Positions 10,815 through 23,735 are shown, counted from the stretch's first letter. The stretch is DNA of 64,000 bases from Oscarella lobularis (GCF_947507565.1 NC_089182.1:2666001-2730000); one strand, 5' to 3'. Translations and numbers: made by a program. Notes: a model not told the origin generated them from the sequence alone.

Positions 10815-12643
10815 ATGTCAACGAAAGTGAACGAATACCTCGCAGAACGACAGAGATCGGCTGCGTCGCCTGAGATCGCTCACCAATGGGTAGAGCTCGA
10901 AGATCTCTACACTAAGAAGTGAGGTCGCACGACAGAAAGCGCTAACTAAGGATGCTGTCTCGTTCCGGAAGGTTATGGCACCAACTGACGCTAAAACTCA
11001 AGGATTTCATTCAAGACGGTGGCTGTTCTGGTCCTAACGAACTGTTTGAGGTAGAAAAAACGAGGAGCTAGTTGGTAGAAAACATCGGCATCTTTCTTCC
11101 AGATGTACGAACGATTTCTCTCGGATTTCGAACACAGGTTTTCGTAGGAAGTCTTATATTCGAACGAGCTCGAAGCTTCTCTTGTAGAATCAATCCCCTG
11201 TCGCTCGTGGAAATCGTTCTTCGCGTCGTGGGAGACATAAAGGGTCGGTTCACTCACCAGAGAGATTTTGAGCGTTAAATCTCTTTAGATCCGTCGAAGG
11301 CGATCGAGTTCTTAGAGGGAATAGGGGCCAAGGTGAAGGGCAGCTTGGAGGCGGCGATTCTCTGCGAAACCGAAATTGGAACGACAAAACTTGAATGCGG
11401 CGATCTCGTCGCGGTCAAGGTGAGCCAGTCAGAATGCCGGGCGGAGTCGCTTATTGGCTGACTTGCGTCACTCCTCCAGGCCCTGATTCGCTCGACGGGA
11501 GATCGTTTAGAGACAGTCGACACGGTGTCTTTCATTCACGCACGCTTCTACAATCTGTCCAGTAGATATTACATGGTATATATAGATGAGGGGGGTTGGC
11601 GGGGTTAGAGACGTTGAGTACGGGACGTTTTAGTTGACTTCAGCTCACGCTGAATACTACAGAGACGCTCTCCGCTATCTGGGCTGTATTGAAATGGATG
11701 ACATTCCCGGTAGAGAAATTATTATCTCACCCCACGTTGAACCGTAATATGTATATGAGCAGTGGAGGAGCGACGAGATCGCGCTTTTAAACTCTCCATT
11801 GCTGCAATTCTCGGTGACGGGGTCTATAATTTTGGAGAATTGGTAATTATGTAACTCGGTTCGTGCGACGGGCGAATCTCTTACGTGTAATTCCAGTTGG
11901 CTCACCCCATTTTGAGTTCGCTGCAGGAAACGGAGCATCAGTGGCTTGTTGATTTGCTCTATGCATTCAATAGCGGTATTTCAGTCAGCACCTTGTCTAG
12001 TGTTTTCGGCAAACGTTTTCCCTCTAGGAAGCCTTCCTAAATTCTATGAACTTAGACCTCGCTGGGAGTCTCAGGTAGGTATTATTTCATTACATAATGG
12101 ATTATTGATGTTGATTCTAGCATGACTTGGTTCAAAGCGAAGCCAAGTTGCTAGAAAAGATTCGTCTTTTATGCATCATGGAGGTAACCTTGTTTGCTTA
12201 TTTTTTTTTCAATTTTACATGCTACACTTTGGCTATAGTTGACGTTTACGAGACCCTCAACTAATAGAAGCATACCTTTTCAAGTGATAGCTGATGCAAG
12301 CCAGATTTCTTTAAAACAGGTATACAGAATTTTCTGTTCATCCAATACCTCAACATTAGAATTGCAGGTTGAGTTTTTGGTAATGAAGGCTTTATCTCTT
12401 GGATTGGTGAAGGGAACCATAGATGAAGTTAAGCAACTTGTCAATATGACGTGGGTGCAGCCGAGAGTCCTTGATCTTTCTCAGGTACTTTACCTAATAT
12501 GAGAAAAGAGAGTACTGTAGTTTGAGTAAAATTCTTTTATCAATTAGATACAGGGAATGTGCCAGAGGCTTGATGAATGGAGTAAGAACGTGAAGCAGAC
12601 AATACACATGATTGAAGATCACAGCCCGGAACTCTTAGCATAG
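10815..12643 (+). CDS. PSMD13: 26S proteasome non-ATPase regulatory subunit 13 (Rpn9)
   Basis: A lid subunit of the 19S regulatory particle. The N-terminus ([13 protein letters not shown] spliced to [18 protein letters not shown]) matches PSMD13. Further exons give a [12 protein letters not shown]-like segment, [23 protein letters not shown]-like and LLYAFNSG-like segments. The PCI domain at the C-terminus includes [20 protein letters not shown]-type sequence and [19 protein letters not shown]-type sequence, then [13 protein letters not shown], all characteristic. There are at least eight small introns. The start at 10815 ([16 protein letters not shown]) is the first in-frame Met. The gene lies 113 nt after the kelch kinase stop and is transcribed in the same direction. 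Confidence 0.95.
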
Positions 12644-12863
12644 AGCCTAACAATAGGGAAGAACGTCTTTGCATAAAAAAATCAAAAGATAGACTTGTTG
12701 AGAAAATTCCTAGTCACCCACACAAAATTGATTACCTGTACACATCAGGGAGGGTCCTCATCGATAGTAATTATTTGTGGCCTAAGTCGACTGCTAGTAT
12801 ACGGGCTACAATCACATGACACGCAGAATAGATAGATAGATTTACGCTAGCGACGCCGAGGAG

Positions 12864-14253
12864 ATGAGCGACCAAGTGCTACGAAGTAAGCCGCGACGCA
12901 GATCGAAGCGACTATATCAATCCGCTTTATCAGTCGGCCATACGATTCAAGTTCCGCTCAAATACGTGAGCCTCGGCGTTCTGATCGTCCAAACGACGAC
13001 TCTCGTTCTCACGTTGCGCTATTCTCGAACCAAACGCGGCGCCGCTGGAAACGACGAGACGACGACGCCGATGTATCTCGCATCGACCGCCGTCTTCGTC
13101 GCCGAAATAATGAAAATGTTAGCGAGCATGAGCGTCGTTTGGAAAGACGTCGATTGGAAGTTGAGCGGTCTCGCGACGATTCTGCGCGATGAGGTGTGCG
13201 GAAAGCCGCGCGATATGATCAAGCTCTCCGTCCCGGGAATTCTCTACACGCTGCAGAACAATCTTCTCTTTCTCGCTTTGTCTCTTCTCGATGCAGCCAC
13301 ATATCAAGTAGCGCGCGCTTTTTTTCGCACTGTGGTGTCTTCAATTCCGGTTCTCTTCTCTTTAGGTGACGTATCAGCTAAAAATTCTCACGACAGCCTT
13401 ATTTTCCGTATTTCTTCTCGGCAAGAGATTAATCTTAGCTCAGTGGATTTCTCTTGTTATTCTCATGGTCGGCGTGGCCCTGGTTCAGGTACGCGCTGCA
13501 ACGAAACAAAAAGCTTTGCATTGAGAGAAAACTTTCTATAGATGCCACGTGCGTTACCAGCGACGGAAGTGGAGAAAACTGCAGCCGAACACTCCGTTTC
13601 TCAGTCGCTGGCAGGTCTCTTTATCGTCCTATTAGCGTCGTGTTCCAGCGGCTTTGCCGGCGTATACTTCGAAAAGATCCTAAAAGGATCGAAACAGTCG
13701 CTTTGGATCCGAAACGTGCAGTTAGGTAGGTCTATAGCGCGCGTGCGTGTCCACGTGCGATGTCGCGTGCCTTTTAGCGCTCTTCGGGGTCATTTTCGGT
13801 TTCGTTGGCGTAATAAGCAACGACTGGGAAGCCGTTCGCAAGGACGGCTTCTTCCAAGGTTACGGCGCAGTTACCTGGGTCGTGGTTATTCTTCAAGTGA
13901 GTATATTCTAATGCGACTAAATGTGTAATTCTCTTGACTTCCGCGCGCGCGCGCATGTACTTGTAGGCATTCGGTGGCCTCGTCATAGCCACCGTCGTCA
14001 AGTACGCCGACAATATTCTCAAGGGATTCGCGACGTCGCTTTCGCTCGTCTTATCGGCGCTCGTCTCCATTTACGTTCTTGACGATCTTCGACCTTCGGC
14101 GTATGCATAGTAATGTCCCATTACATCCTCCCCTTGTTTACTTTGCGTTCGTGCCACAGAAATTTCGTCATCGGCGCTGCCATGGTCATCGTCGCAACTT
14201 TCGTCTACGGACGTCCGCCGAAAATTCAGTCGTCGACAACAACGACAGCGTAG
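12864..14253 (+). CDS. SLC35A3: UDP-sugar transporter, SLC35A2/A3 type
   Basis: A Golgi nucleotide-sugar antiporter with about ten membrane segments. Exon 1 includes [20 protein letters not shown] and LRYSR, then [20 protein letters not shown] and [20 protein letters not shown] ending AATYQ. After an intron, [20 protein letters not shown] continues the family signature. Later exons give [36 protein letters not shown]-like sequence and [20 protein letters not shown]. The end is [16 protein letters not shown] followed by a short Ser/Thr tail. The closest family memory is SLC35A3 (UDP-GlcNAc) or SLC35A2 (UDP-Gal). Substrate cannot be fixed from sequence alone, so the symbol denotes the subfamily. 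No frame-breaking changes were seen. Confidence 0.93.
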
Positions 14254-14548
14254 TCGTGTTTAGTCGTTTTTTCGCGCTTATTCTACGTGTCTGATCAGGT
14301 TATCTTGACTAATAATATAATAAAGGCGGCTCGAGTACATACTGTAGTGTCGACTGTGCGCGGAGATGAGTATCGTGCCCACCTGGATTTTTGCCTTCCA
14401 CGTCGGAACTGATTTGCATGCATTAGTGGCGCTCTATGCTAATGACTTGGCTCGCCGAGACCCCATATACTGACCTAATCGCGTTATTCCCCTATTTCGT
14501 GTACACAAGAGTTCCCAGCTAGCATCCTCTTCCTCGTTTTTCTAAGAC

Positions 14549-15638
14549 ATGGCCTCCGAGAAGACGAACAGCTGTCTTATCTGCAAGAAAACGTTCGCCG
14601 ATCACCTCGCCTTTTACGAACACGTCATGAGCCACGACGACGCGAAACTGCGCGAGAACGACGACGACGACGACGACGACGACGACGTCGTTCTAGCGCA
14701 GAGACTTCGAGTCGGATCCGAAGCGTCGAGCGACCGTGACGAAACGACGATGGAGGCGGCGGCGGGTCCCGTCGTCGTCTCGTACGGATCGCTCGCCAAC
14801 GGAGTCATGTTAGCCGCCCATTCATATCCATATCCGTATTCCCCATCGCTGGAGCGCGAGGGAGGACGGGGTACGCCCGCGTGCGCGATATCCCACCCCA
14901 CGTACAGTCTAGCTCTAATCGCGCGATTTTTTCCCAACAGGACACGGGTTTACTGCCGCTGCCCAAAGGTACGTCTACGAATGCCAGCGATTACTTTGCT
15001 ATCCGCCCATTCCATCGCGTGCCGTCGCGTTCGTACCGCCGCCGCCGCTGCCGCCGTCGACGTGCAGTCCCCGGGCCGTTTCCGTAACCGAGTCGACAAC
15101 AAATCGCAACAGCGCCGCGACAAGGTCGTCGTCAGCGACGACGACGACGACGACGACGGAAAACGTTGAGCAAAAGTCGATAGGCGAACAATATCGCGAC
15201 CTGGAGAATTTCGCCGCTCATTTCAAGGACTGGCGCGTGAAGATGGGCTACACGCAAGCGGCCGTCGGTCAGTCGATGGAGAAGCACTACGGAATCGTTT
15301 TCAGTCAGACGACCGTGTCGCGATTCGAAGCGCTCCAGTTGAACTTTCACAATCTCAAAAAATTGCGACCCGTATTCGAAGAGTGGCTTCGGCTCGAGGA
15401 GCAGGAGTTGAGTCGACAGCCGCCCGAATCGCGCATACATCTGCGTCGACGCAAAAAACGCACGACGTTCAAGCGCACGGCGAAGGAAGCGCTCGAGATC
15501 CACTTCAAGCGTCAGCCGACGCCGAGCGCCTCCGATTACGCCGTTCTCGCCGACGCGCTCGAACTCGACAAAGAGGTCGTGCGGATATGGTTTTGCAATC
15601 GACGACAGAAGGAACGAAGGGCGAAGCGAGACGATTAG
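14549..15638 (+). CDS. POU-homeodomain transcription factor with N-terminal C2H2 zinc finger
   Basis: Two exons; intron about 14869-14940. The protein begins MASEKTNSCLICKKTFADHL and continues AFYEHVMSH, a perfect C-X2-C-X12-H-X3-H finger. An Asp run (about 14656-14687), a Pro-rich linker and a Thr run follow. The POU-specific domain runs from about LENFAAHFKDWRVKMGYTQA through SQTTVSRFEALQLNFHNLKK. The homeodomain begins RRRKKRTTFKRTAKEALEIH and ends with the recognition helix KEVVRIWFCNRRQKERR, which has the POU-typical Cys at homeodomain position 50. The stop follows 7 residues later. The class is uncertain: the homeodomain looks POU I-III-like, the POU-specific domain is divergent. One reading frame links finger, POU-specific domain and homeodomain without any further intron, so the fusion is not an exon-joining guess beyond the single intron. 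Confidence 0.93.
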
Positions 15639-15799
15639 AATATTAGGGGGGAGGAGGGAAGGATTGATGCCTGTTCCAAATGACTGATTGCTTAGGCGAA
15701 CTGTAAATAGACTTTTGTTCTGATTCCCTGATTAGAGACTGCATAGCATCCATATATGCACGCAAACACAGACTTATCGCTTACCCTGCGGAGGCGATT

Positions 15800-18700
15800 T
15801 CACTTCCTCGTCTGTTTAGCTAGGAGGCGAGCGAGACACTGCGGCGGCGAAAGAGCATTTGCCATTCTCCTCCTACACTGTTGTTTTTATTATGTAAACT
15901 CACCTCCGTTAGCTCGACTGTGAGTCGCGATTCGAAATCGGCGACATTCTCGTCTTTGGGTACGAGCGATCGAACGGGTTTCGGCTGTCCTTTTGCGACG
16001 CCGTACTTCGAAGCGCTGTCGATGGGCAGATAGCTTTGATTTGGCTCCTATATTATAGCTTTATTCAATCGGGGAATCCTGGGGGAAAGGGAGAAGGGAA
16101 GCTCACTTTGTGTAATGAGATTTCGTTCCGTCGTCGACCGTCGGCGATTCGGACGAAAACAGACGCTCCGCCGAGCGGCTTTATCTGTGTGACAAGTTAA
16201 TGAACACCATCAACTCTCGTTTTCTCTTACTTTGCGCTGTGCTACCAATTCCGCTAAAGCAATTTTAGTCTCGTAGTGTCGTAAATAATCAAACGCGGTC
16301 TAAAGAGAAAATGCTATTCTTAGCAAGGATATTTCCCAAGAAGCACACTTTTGTTGGTTTAGAATGATATAAGGGAAGCTGATAGCGATCGGTGAACACA
16401 TAACCATTAGAGAACACCTGAACTGCGGTCCACGCCTGCACGTGCAATTAATAAATCAAAGAAATCAATTACTAAACCAATCGTCGGCTGTCGTACCTCA
16501 TCAATAATTTTCAACTTTCCTTTTCTACCAGAAAAATCAATTGCAACCAGGTGCACGATAACGGCTAAATGACGATGGAGCCGTCGACGACCGAAGAACT
16601 AACATAAGGAAGCTAAGATCAGTAGGGTCGCTATAAAGAGATGCTTAGGGGCTTTCAACTTCCTCATTTTACCATATCGCCACCCAAGTGTTGTGTTTTT
16701 ACCTGAAAGCCGTCTGTCCACGAGGGCGCCTGAAGCGAGCTATCCCAGTCTAGATGTCTCACATAACGTATGGGATCGTCCGCTTTGCCCTGGAAACCCC
16801 AATTCCAGCGGTAGCTAAGCAGCAGCAAAAACAGCGCGACTTTCGTACTGAATAATAAGAGGCGGGCGGAGCGAAAGAATACAGGACCCGCGTCATTTTG
16901 GACCACGGTAAATTCTGAGCCGAATCGACGCTGAACTACAATATAATAAATATAATCTTAGATAGCAAGAAGACTGGCTTATCTCTTGGGGGAATCCTTA
17001 CCCCGATGCCGCTCGCCGGTGTGTATTTGGCGACGTACGTCAAGTCCATGTCCGCCGGAGTGTCTTCAAAGTAGCGCCAGAGTCGTTTCTGTGACGATAT
17101 CGCTTGACGAGAGACGGCGGATGAGATCGCGGTACCTTGATCCACTGTCGACGACCTTCGTCGGTCGTCAGTCTTTTCTCGCTGCCGTCTCCGATCGTCG
17201 TCATCACCTGGCGAACGAGAAGAGACGGTCGATTCGCGAGAGGGCCGAAAAGTCGGATTTCTCCCGCTTGCGGGCGGCACGCCATCGAATAATAAACGCC
17301 TAAACGAAAATTAGAAAGAGAAACACCTGTTTCCGTGGACTTTTGCCTTCGTTGTATTGCGGCGAAGACGAGGTGACCGCGTCATTCGAATTCGCTGCTA
17401 ATCGAACGAGTAAGCTAGCACAGGGCAGCGCCGGCTCGTCGTCGAGAAACGCCGCGTTCATTGGCTTGGATAGTTTGGGAAGGCTCGAATGAATGCGAAG
17501 TTGATGAGCACCTTCATTGAGAGATACCTTCCCCCCTCCGAATTTTCAAACTTTCTTTAGAACGATTCGTCGACGTACTTTACCTGTATGCCGGAACTGT
17601 CGGTCCCCGGCTGACGATCCGTGCCCGATTCAACGAAAATCGCAAGCACCGAATATCCAATAATAGTCAGTTCTTTCGTCCATCGATTTCTCGTGTAAAT
17701 CTGAAAAAAGATACAAAGTCAATAACACGTAACGTAATGCTTACTTAATTAATTAAACAAACTCGAAGAATTAGCGTTGACGTCGGCGGAACTCTTTCCT
17801 CGCGAACGAAAAGAAAAAAATTGTATCGAGGTTCGTAGACATTCGAATCAAGATCGATGTCAGTAGAGATATCTAATTTTTCGCCGACCCTAAACAGAAA
17901 AGATGCGAGTCTCATCCTTCCAGACCTTATCCTCCTCCTCCTCCTCACTTGTTGTACTTATAATTCATTATTCGACCCGAAACCTGCAACGTAGAGTTCA
18001 ATCTCAAAGAGCCTCCAAACGCACTTCTTTTACCCTAGTCGCTGTCACAATATCAGGCAAAAATCGAGCTCCGTCAATATGTAAATCGAACCCGTCCCCG
18101 GCCACAAAAGGAAGCCAAGGAATCTCCGTTCGCTCCTTCGCAATCCAACAGCCCTACGGCAAAGATAAACACAAAGAAGTAACTTTCAAAAAATCGTGAC
18201 TTCATGCAAAACACATATCTATATTACGGCGAGCGGCGACGACGGGCGACTTTCGTCGAAAAATTCCGACGTCGCTGTCGTCGGTCGTCTCGTCTTAGCA
18301 AAATCATCGTCGCCAATCTCGAACTTAATTTCTGCGTCGGCGAGCAGAGTATACGGCTGCTCGTCGGAGTCCAGGATCTACCAAGAGAAGAAATCGTCGC
18401 TCGACGCCGTCAACTACCCACGGAAAAAAATACCGGCACGACAAGATTATGAATATCCGGTCGGTCGACGACGTCGAATAAAGGCAGACGGTACGCTCCC
18501 GTTTTCAGTTTTATTCTGTCGCTCGTTTCATTGCCGTCCGCGTCGGGGTCCTCGTTCGTATCCGGAACGACAATCGTCATTGCCGTCCATCCGACGAGTG
18601 TTTCGTCGTCGTATATAATTTGAATGTTTTTTCGTTGGGCGTTGTCGTCGAATTCCTCTTCGACGTCCTGTTCGTAATCGTCGTCGTCGTCGTCGTCGTC

Positions 18701-21700
18701 GTCGACGACGGCTCTCTCGTCGTCTGCGTTCGATTGGAGTCGGTTTGGATTGATTCGACGGCGTTTTCCCAGCCAGAAGTCAATGATAAGAACGCTGTCG
18801 TCGTCCAGTTGCACTTGATCGAAAACAGGCTAGACAGAAAACTACAAAAACAAAATAATTCTTCGTCTCAATTCCGCTTACACTGCGTATCCTAAATTCG
18901 TGGACTCCTTCTAAGAAGTTCGAACGAATCTTCCCAGTCGACCAGAGTAGTTCAGCACCTGACTCGGCTTTGACAATCTGGGCAAAAGGAATCGAGTGTG
19001 CCTATACTAAGGATTGGGCTAAGACTCACCGTTCGAGACGCGTCGTAGACAGTCAGATTAACACGCGCTTCTCCCCATCCGACCCGTCGAACCCAATCGA
19101 CCCGAAAGGCGACGTTCGTCGTCACAGCCGGTCGACTATACACGCAATAAACATTCTTCGCACGGGGAACACATTCGCGCGGCTTACGGCGGAGGAGACG
19201 GCGATTTTTCTTCAACCGAGCCGTCGTCTCCGTCGTCGCGCCCCGCTGATTCTGTCGTCTGCACGCGGGTTACGTCGGCGTTGCCTTCACCGGAGACTAC
19301 TATCGGCGCCGTGACGATCGCATCGGCGACAAGATGCGGCGGTCCGGCCGAAAACGACTGTCCATTAAATTAATAATAGTACATACACACGTATACTCCA
19401 TTGACGCACTGGAGGAATTTTGTAGACGTGAGCGTGCTCGAGAGGATTAACGTTGATTTTCGACTGAGACTCTTTGTCGCGTCCGTTCGCAATGCGGTAA
19501 TACAGCTCGGCGCCGCCAGCCTGCAAGATCACAGCGGTGTTCACATTTTTTTTCATCAAAGTACTAGTGCTCACTTTCTCCAAAAGATTTAGTCTGGCGA
19601 CGGAGATGTCCGGCACGGCCGGCGTCGATCGCAGCGGGACTCGCCATTGACCGCAGAGAAGACGCAGCTGGGAATCGAATAGGTTGACTTTCGTCCAGCC
19701 GATTGGAATTGGGACCACCGTCGCCGCCGACGTCAACAATCGCGATGCAGAGGAGCGTTTCGCAACGCCGCCGCCGTGGAGTTGAACGAGCATGTGGTAC
19801 GTCGGCGAGGGCGAACAACTAAGTGAAAATAAAATGAATACAAGTATAGTACAGTACTCAAAAAGATATCATTACCCCATTATTTGTTGTTTTCCTTGAA
19901 AGACTCCGACGTTGCCGGGAAGTGATTGGAAAGTGGGATATGCCGTTACTGGAGAGCAGGAGACAAATGGAACCGGTTCGGTTGCCTCGGTGATCTCCTT
20001 TTTGCCATTGTAGAGCGCCGTCGTGAGGCGCGCCCGATTAACGGTGGCATCGAGTCCCACAACAAAATCCCAAAACACAACTAATCCCTCTCTAGATTTT
20101 AAAAAAATTCCTTAGACGTTTTATCGACACGAGAGCCTACTCTGCATTGTAGAAGTTTGACAGTAGCGGATTGACGACTAGGGCAGAATCCGCATTTACA
20201 TTCTAAACGAGTTGAATCGGTTGAACGGCTTTATATACGTATATGCGTTACCTGGATAAGAGGTGCACGAACTGCCGCGATTTGATCTGTCGCCAATTTC
20301 AGTCTGTGGCTCTCCATCTCCATTTCGAGTCGACGCAGTTCGCCGTGCTGACGCGCCACTTCGACTTTGTGCTTCAATATGAGAATCTCTTTCATCTGAT
20401 CGGCTTGGAGATCGCGCAAGTCGGAATCCACGCCGTCGACGCGATCACGTCCAAAAGCCATGTTCTGTAATTAAAGAAGCTTAAAAAATTCATTCATTAT
20501 TAGGTTCTCTTGGCACAAACCCTTCGAAGTCGTTCGTTATCTGCCTCCAGTTGCTGCAATTGCTTCCACATCATAGTCGCCTGGATATTAGGAACCGTTG
20601 GATTGATGGCAGGCATTACATATTGGCCGTGACCAGCTTCTAGTTTCCTCTCGATTTTTTTCAAACGACGACGTAGTGAATAAGCTTCGCCAGCCGAAGC
20701 GTGTCTCTGAACCCTCGCTTGCACTTTCCTACATTCAAATGCTGTCATCGCGTGATCGGGGAAATTTGGGAACTTAAATAAAATCTTTTTGTGCATTGGT
20801 TGCGGGATTACATCGTAGAATTAGTCTTCTGTGGTGGTGGTTGCAACCGTAATCTACTGGGGGGGGGGCCCTATGGCGTCTAAGCGTCGTTTTTTAGAGT
20901 CCAAAAACGTGTCTCGCGTCTCTTTCGTTTCAGAAGCGTTTCAAATAACAAGTGTTAATAAAGTACGGGTATTTATGTACGTCATCACTCGTAAGGTTAC
21001 TCCAACTGCAGCCTTTTCGCACCGAAACTGCGTCGTTTCATATCGAGAACAACGCAGATCAAGCGCAAATGCATTTCTGACAACGTTCCAAACAACAGTT
21101 CAACGCAATTCGGTCTATGAAGTATGAACGCGAAACGACAACGACGGAGTGCGCACGCCTAGATTGAACGTCAACGGTGACGCAGTACGCGCGCGTCGCA
21201 AAGAACGCAAACGAGAACGTTAGACGCAGTATGTTCTACTATGTCGGTTCAAAAACGTGGACAGTCAAACGTATGCTACTCTCAGATAACTCAACGATCA
21301 AACTCTACACGTCTAGAGTACTGGCAAGCCGTGTGTCGGTTCTTCTAACCGCGTTGTCTGATGAGCAGGGGAGCCCCAAACTTTGAACGGTGATGTAGAA
21401 AAGTCTATTACTAACCGGACTGGGAGAGAGCTGATCGACGTATTGTCTGATTCGATGGAACTCCGAGACACTGGTCGCCTATCGTCGTCATCTACTATTA
21501 ACGATGGAGATTTAACGGTATTGCTTTCTATGTCAAATCTCCTATTGAATGAATATCTTTGATGCGTTCATTGGTTTCTAACGAAGGAGTTTGTGTACCT
21601 GACTTGCTGTTCGTCGTCTTTGAGCTGATCTTTTAGGCGCTGGAGTCGCGATTTGCCGCGTGACAATTCTAGACGCAACTGCTCGATGTCAGAGGATGAG

Positions 21701-22980
21701 AAGTCGTGCGGATCTACGCGATTTTCTTCCAAACGAGCCAAGACATCTAGAAATTGGAAACCTTCCTTTATTAATCTATCAAATTCGATATTGGAGTCAT
21801 AACTTTGGGGGGAGCAAAGTATTGCTTTTTCGGGATTTACAATAATATACTTTCCTGCTTTTCTTTCTTCCAGTTGTCTCTTCTCCTCTCTGATCACTTC
21901 AATTCGCCGTTGATGTTCCTCGTCCATCGCTCGGATTTCAGAACGACGACGCTCGTTTTTAACAGCCATTGTCTTACTTTCCTTTGAATGTACCCCTCTC
22001 TGATAATCCAACCTAAGAATTGCTACTAATAGGCAAATACCTTTTGTCCTTCCTTTTCCGGATTTCGCTCTGCTGGCAATTCCAGGACATTTTTCTTCAG
22101 TTTTTCAATTTCTTCCAGAACGCGTTTCTCTTCCAAAGCCAGGCTCTCATACTGCACAGAGAGAGAAACTCGAGTGGCAGGTGGTTTACTTAATTAAAAA
22201 TTCAAACTTGCCTCTTTAGAAGCAGATTCTAATTCGGCTTCTTTTGTATTGGTAACAGCCTGAAGACCATCCCGATTCATCGTCTGATACAAAGAACGCG
22301 CTTGCTCCTTAACTATACCCACTTGCATATCCGCCTAGAATATCAATACATTTACGAATCGTCTCTCCCCCACTAGCTTTGATATTGCCTGTATTTTCTC
22401 CAATGTATTCAAAAGGGCGCGTTCTCGAGCTTCTCGGTCATTAGTTGCTTGTCGCTGCTGGATCTTCAGTTCTCGCAATTGATGGATCTTGTATTGAGTT
22501 GAGTAAAAGAGTAGGGGTTCCTTCTTTTTTTTTTCTGATCCTGTACCTTTTTGTCCGCCACTGACATCCCCAGAAGTTGTAGATTGTCAGTATTGGTTTG
22601 GAGGCGAGACTTCAATTCGCCCAGGGTCTAAATAATCACTGATCAAAATATACCGAGATATTTCATTCAAAATAAATTTTCTGAGATACAAATCGCAGGG
22701 ATGCCAACGTAATTTTTGTGCAAGATTTGACTTGAGCGTTGGCACCTCTGGAGCTACGCATCTCTTTTCTGACCATATCTCCGAGTTTTTCAGGTCTCCT
22801 GTCCGCTTTCTTCTCGATCTGCTGCGAAGGATCGCGACCGAACAGCGGATTCGTTGCGGAACAGAATTTCTCTTTATGCCGGTTTAGAGACGCTGCCGTG
22901 TTGAACTCGACGCCGCAGTGATCGCATGAGAAACTCCGCAAAACGTCAGAAAGTCCAGACATCGAATCTGTGCGCAACAC
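15800..22980 (-). CDS. CCDC17: CCDC17 homologue (zinc finger, coiled coils, C2-like tail)
   Basis: The N-terminus near 22960 has a C2H2-like finger (SFSCDHCGVEFNTAASLNRH, with CSATNP after it) as in vertebrate CCDC17. Several coiled-coil exons follow (22700-21570), with charged repeats such as RIEVIREEKRQLEERKAGK. More coiled coil lies at 20735-20500 (YSLRRRLKKIERKLEAG). Then comes the C-terminal domain: DFVVGLDATVNRARLTTALY (about 20000), VNLFDSQLRLLCGQWRVPLR and GGAELYYRIANGRDKESQSK (19750-19430), which match CCDC17 closely. Exons continue for about 3.5 kb with C2-like segments (VDWVRRVGWGEARVNLTVYD; LVGWTAMTIVVPD; GYSVLAIFVESGTD) and an acidic Asp run. Function is poorly known; vertebrate CCDC17 is linked to cilia-bearing cells. 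The last exon is uncertain: a stop at 15800 if spliced, or 15820 if not. A separate gene for the distal part cannot be excluded. Confidence 0.72.
20736..21414 (-). other. Exceptionally long intron of the CCDC17 homologue
   Basis: Between the exon ending near a GTTAGT donor (about 21414) and the acceptor before KVQARVQRHASAGEAYSLRR (about 20735) lie roughly 680 nt without recognisable coding sequence on the minus strand. Nearly all other introns in the window are 40-80 nt. The plus strand has open frames here (for example 20831-21127) but their translations show no domain. An undetected short exon or an internal promoter remains possible. Confidence 0.5.
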
Positions 22981-23002
22981 TGCGTAAACGCCGCGTAGAA
23001 CA
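22981..23002. promoter_or_regulatory. Minimal bidirectional start region (CCDC17 / SREK1IP1)
   Basis: The divergent start codons proposed at 22980 (minus; 22962 is an alternative Met) and 23003 (plus) leave 22-40 nt between them. The core promoters must therefore overlap each other and the coding sequence, or the real first exons lie elsewhere. This is inferred from gene models. Confidence 0.4.
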
Positions 23003-23655
23003 ATGACCGATATCAGAGGTATTCAGCAATCCACTGCTACGATACCAGCCGCAACACTCGTACTCTAGATCTACTCGGTCGCTTGACGCATCAAAATCAA
23101 GGACCTCGATTCGGGTGTAGAAAATGCGGCCACGGTTAGTCGAAACAACTCCGTTTTCAAATACTCTACACTCCTCTCTTTCCAAAAGCCGGTCATCTGA
23201 CGTACCAGTGCCGAAACTTTGTCCGCGTCGACCCGACCAAAGACATCCACGTCGCCGTGAGCAGCACGTCGAGCGAAGACGACACAGATTCCGATTCGTC
23301 GACATCTACTTCAAGCAGCGACTCGACGTCATCATCATCATCATCATCAGAAGATCGATATCAGAAGAGACGGGTTATTGATCGAGAACGGCGGCGTCGA
23401 GACGAGACGGGCGGCACTGGTTCGTCCTATGGACGGCGACGCAGATCCCGATCGCGGAGTCCCGTGGCGCGACGACGGCGGTCCGCTGAACGAGATCTCG
23501 AGCTAACACGAGCGCTTGCGGATCGAGACGTTCCGCGGCGGCGACGGCGGTCGAGGTCGCCGGAACGACGGAGACGAAAGGGCGATAGGAAGGAGAAGAA
23601 AAAGACGAAGGAGAATGAGAAGGCGAAGAAATCAAAGAGAAAACATAAGAAGTGA
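23003..23655 (+). CDS. SREK1IP1: SREK1-interacting protein 1 homologue, zinc knuckle plus SR-rich tail
   Basis: A splicing-associated nuclear protein. Exon 1 is only 16 nt (ATG at 23003), spliced at 23069 to LLGRLTHQNQGPRFGCRKCG. A second intron joins the zinc knuckle CRKCGHAGHLTYQC (C-X2-C-X4-H-X4-C), then RNFVRVDPTKDIHVAVSSTS, which is nearly diagnostic for SREK1IP1. A Ser/Asp-rich run, Arg/Ser dipeptides (RRRRSRSRSPVARRRRS) and a Lys-rich C-terminus follow. The phases of all three joins agree. The tail is richer in RS/RD dipeptides than the vertebrate protein, which is mostly Lys-rich. The 16-nt first exon is an inference from frame and splice signals. Confidence 0.88.
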
Positions 23656-23735
23656 CGTTGTATAGATTGAAAATCATGTGGTACTCTTTCGTGTTCGCTT
23701 TCTCTTCCGATGTCGTCTAGCAGCTAAGAAGCGGG

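Noticed and set aside
14656-14688. (GAC)n microsatellite as a separate repeat element
   Set aside because: It encodes the Asp run inside the POU protein, so it is described with that gene.
20831-21386. Plus-strand genes within the CCDC17 intron
   Set aside because: Short frames with no recognisable domain and no supporting exon structure; treated as intronic.
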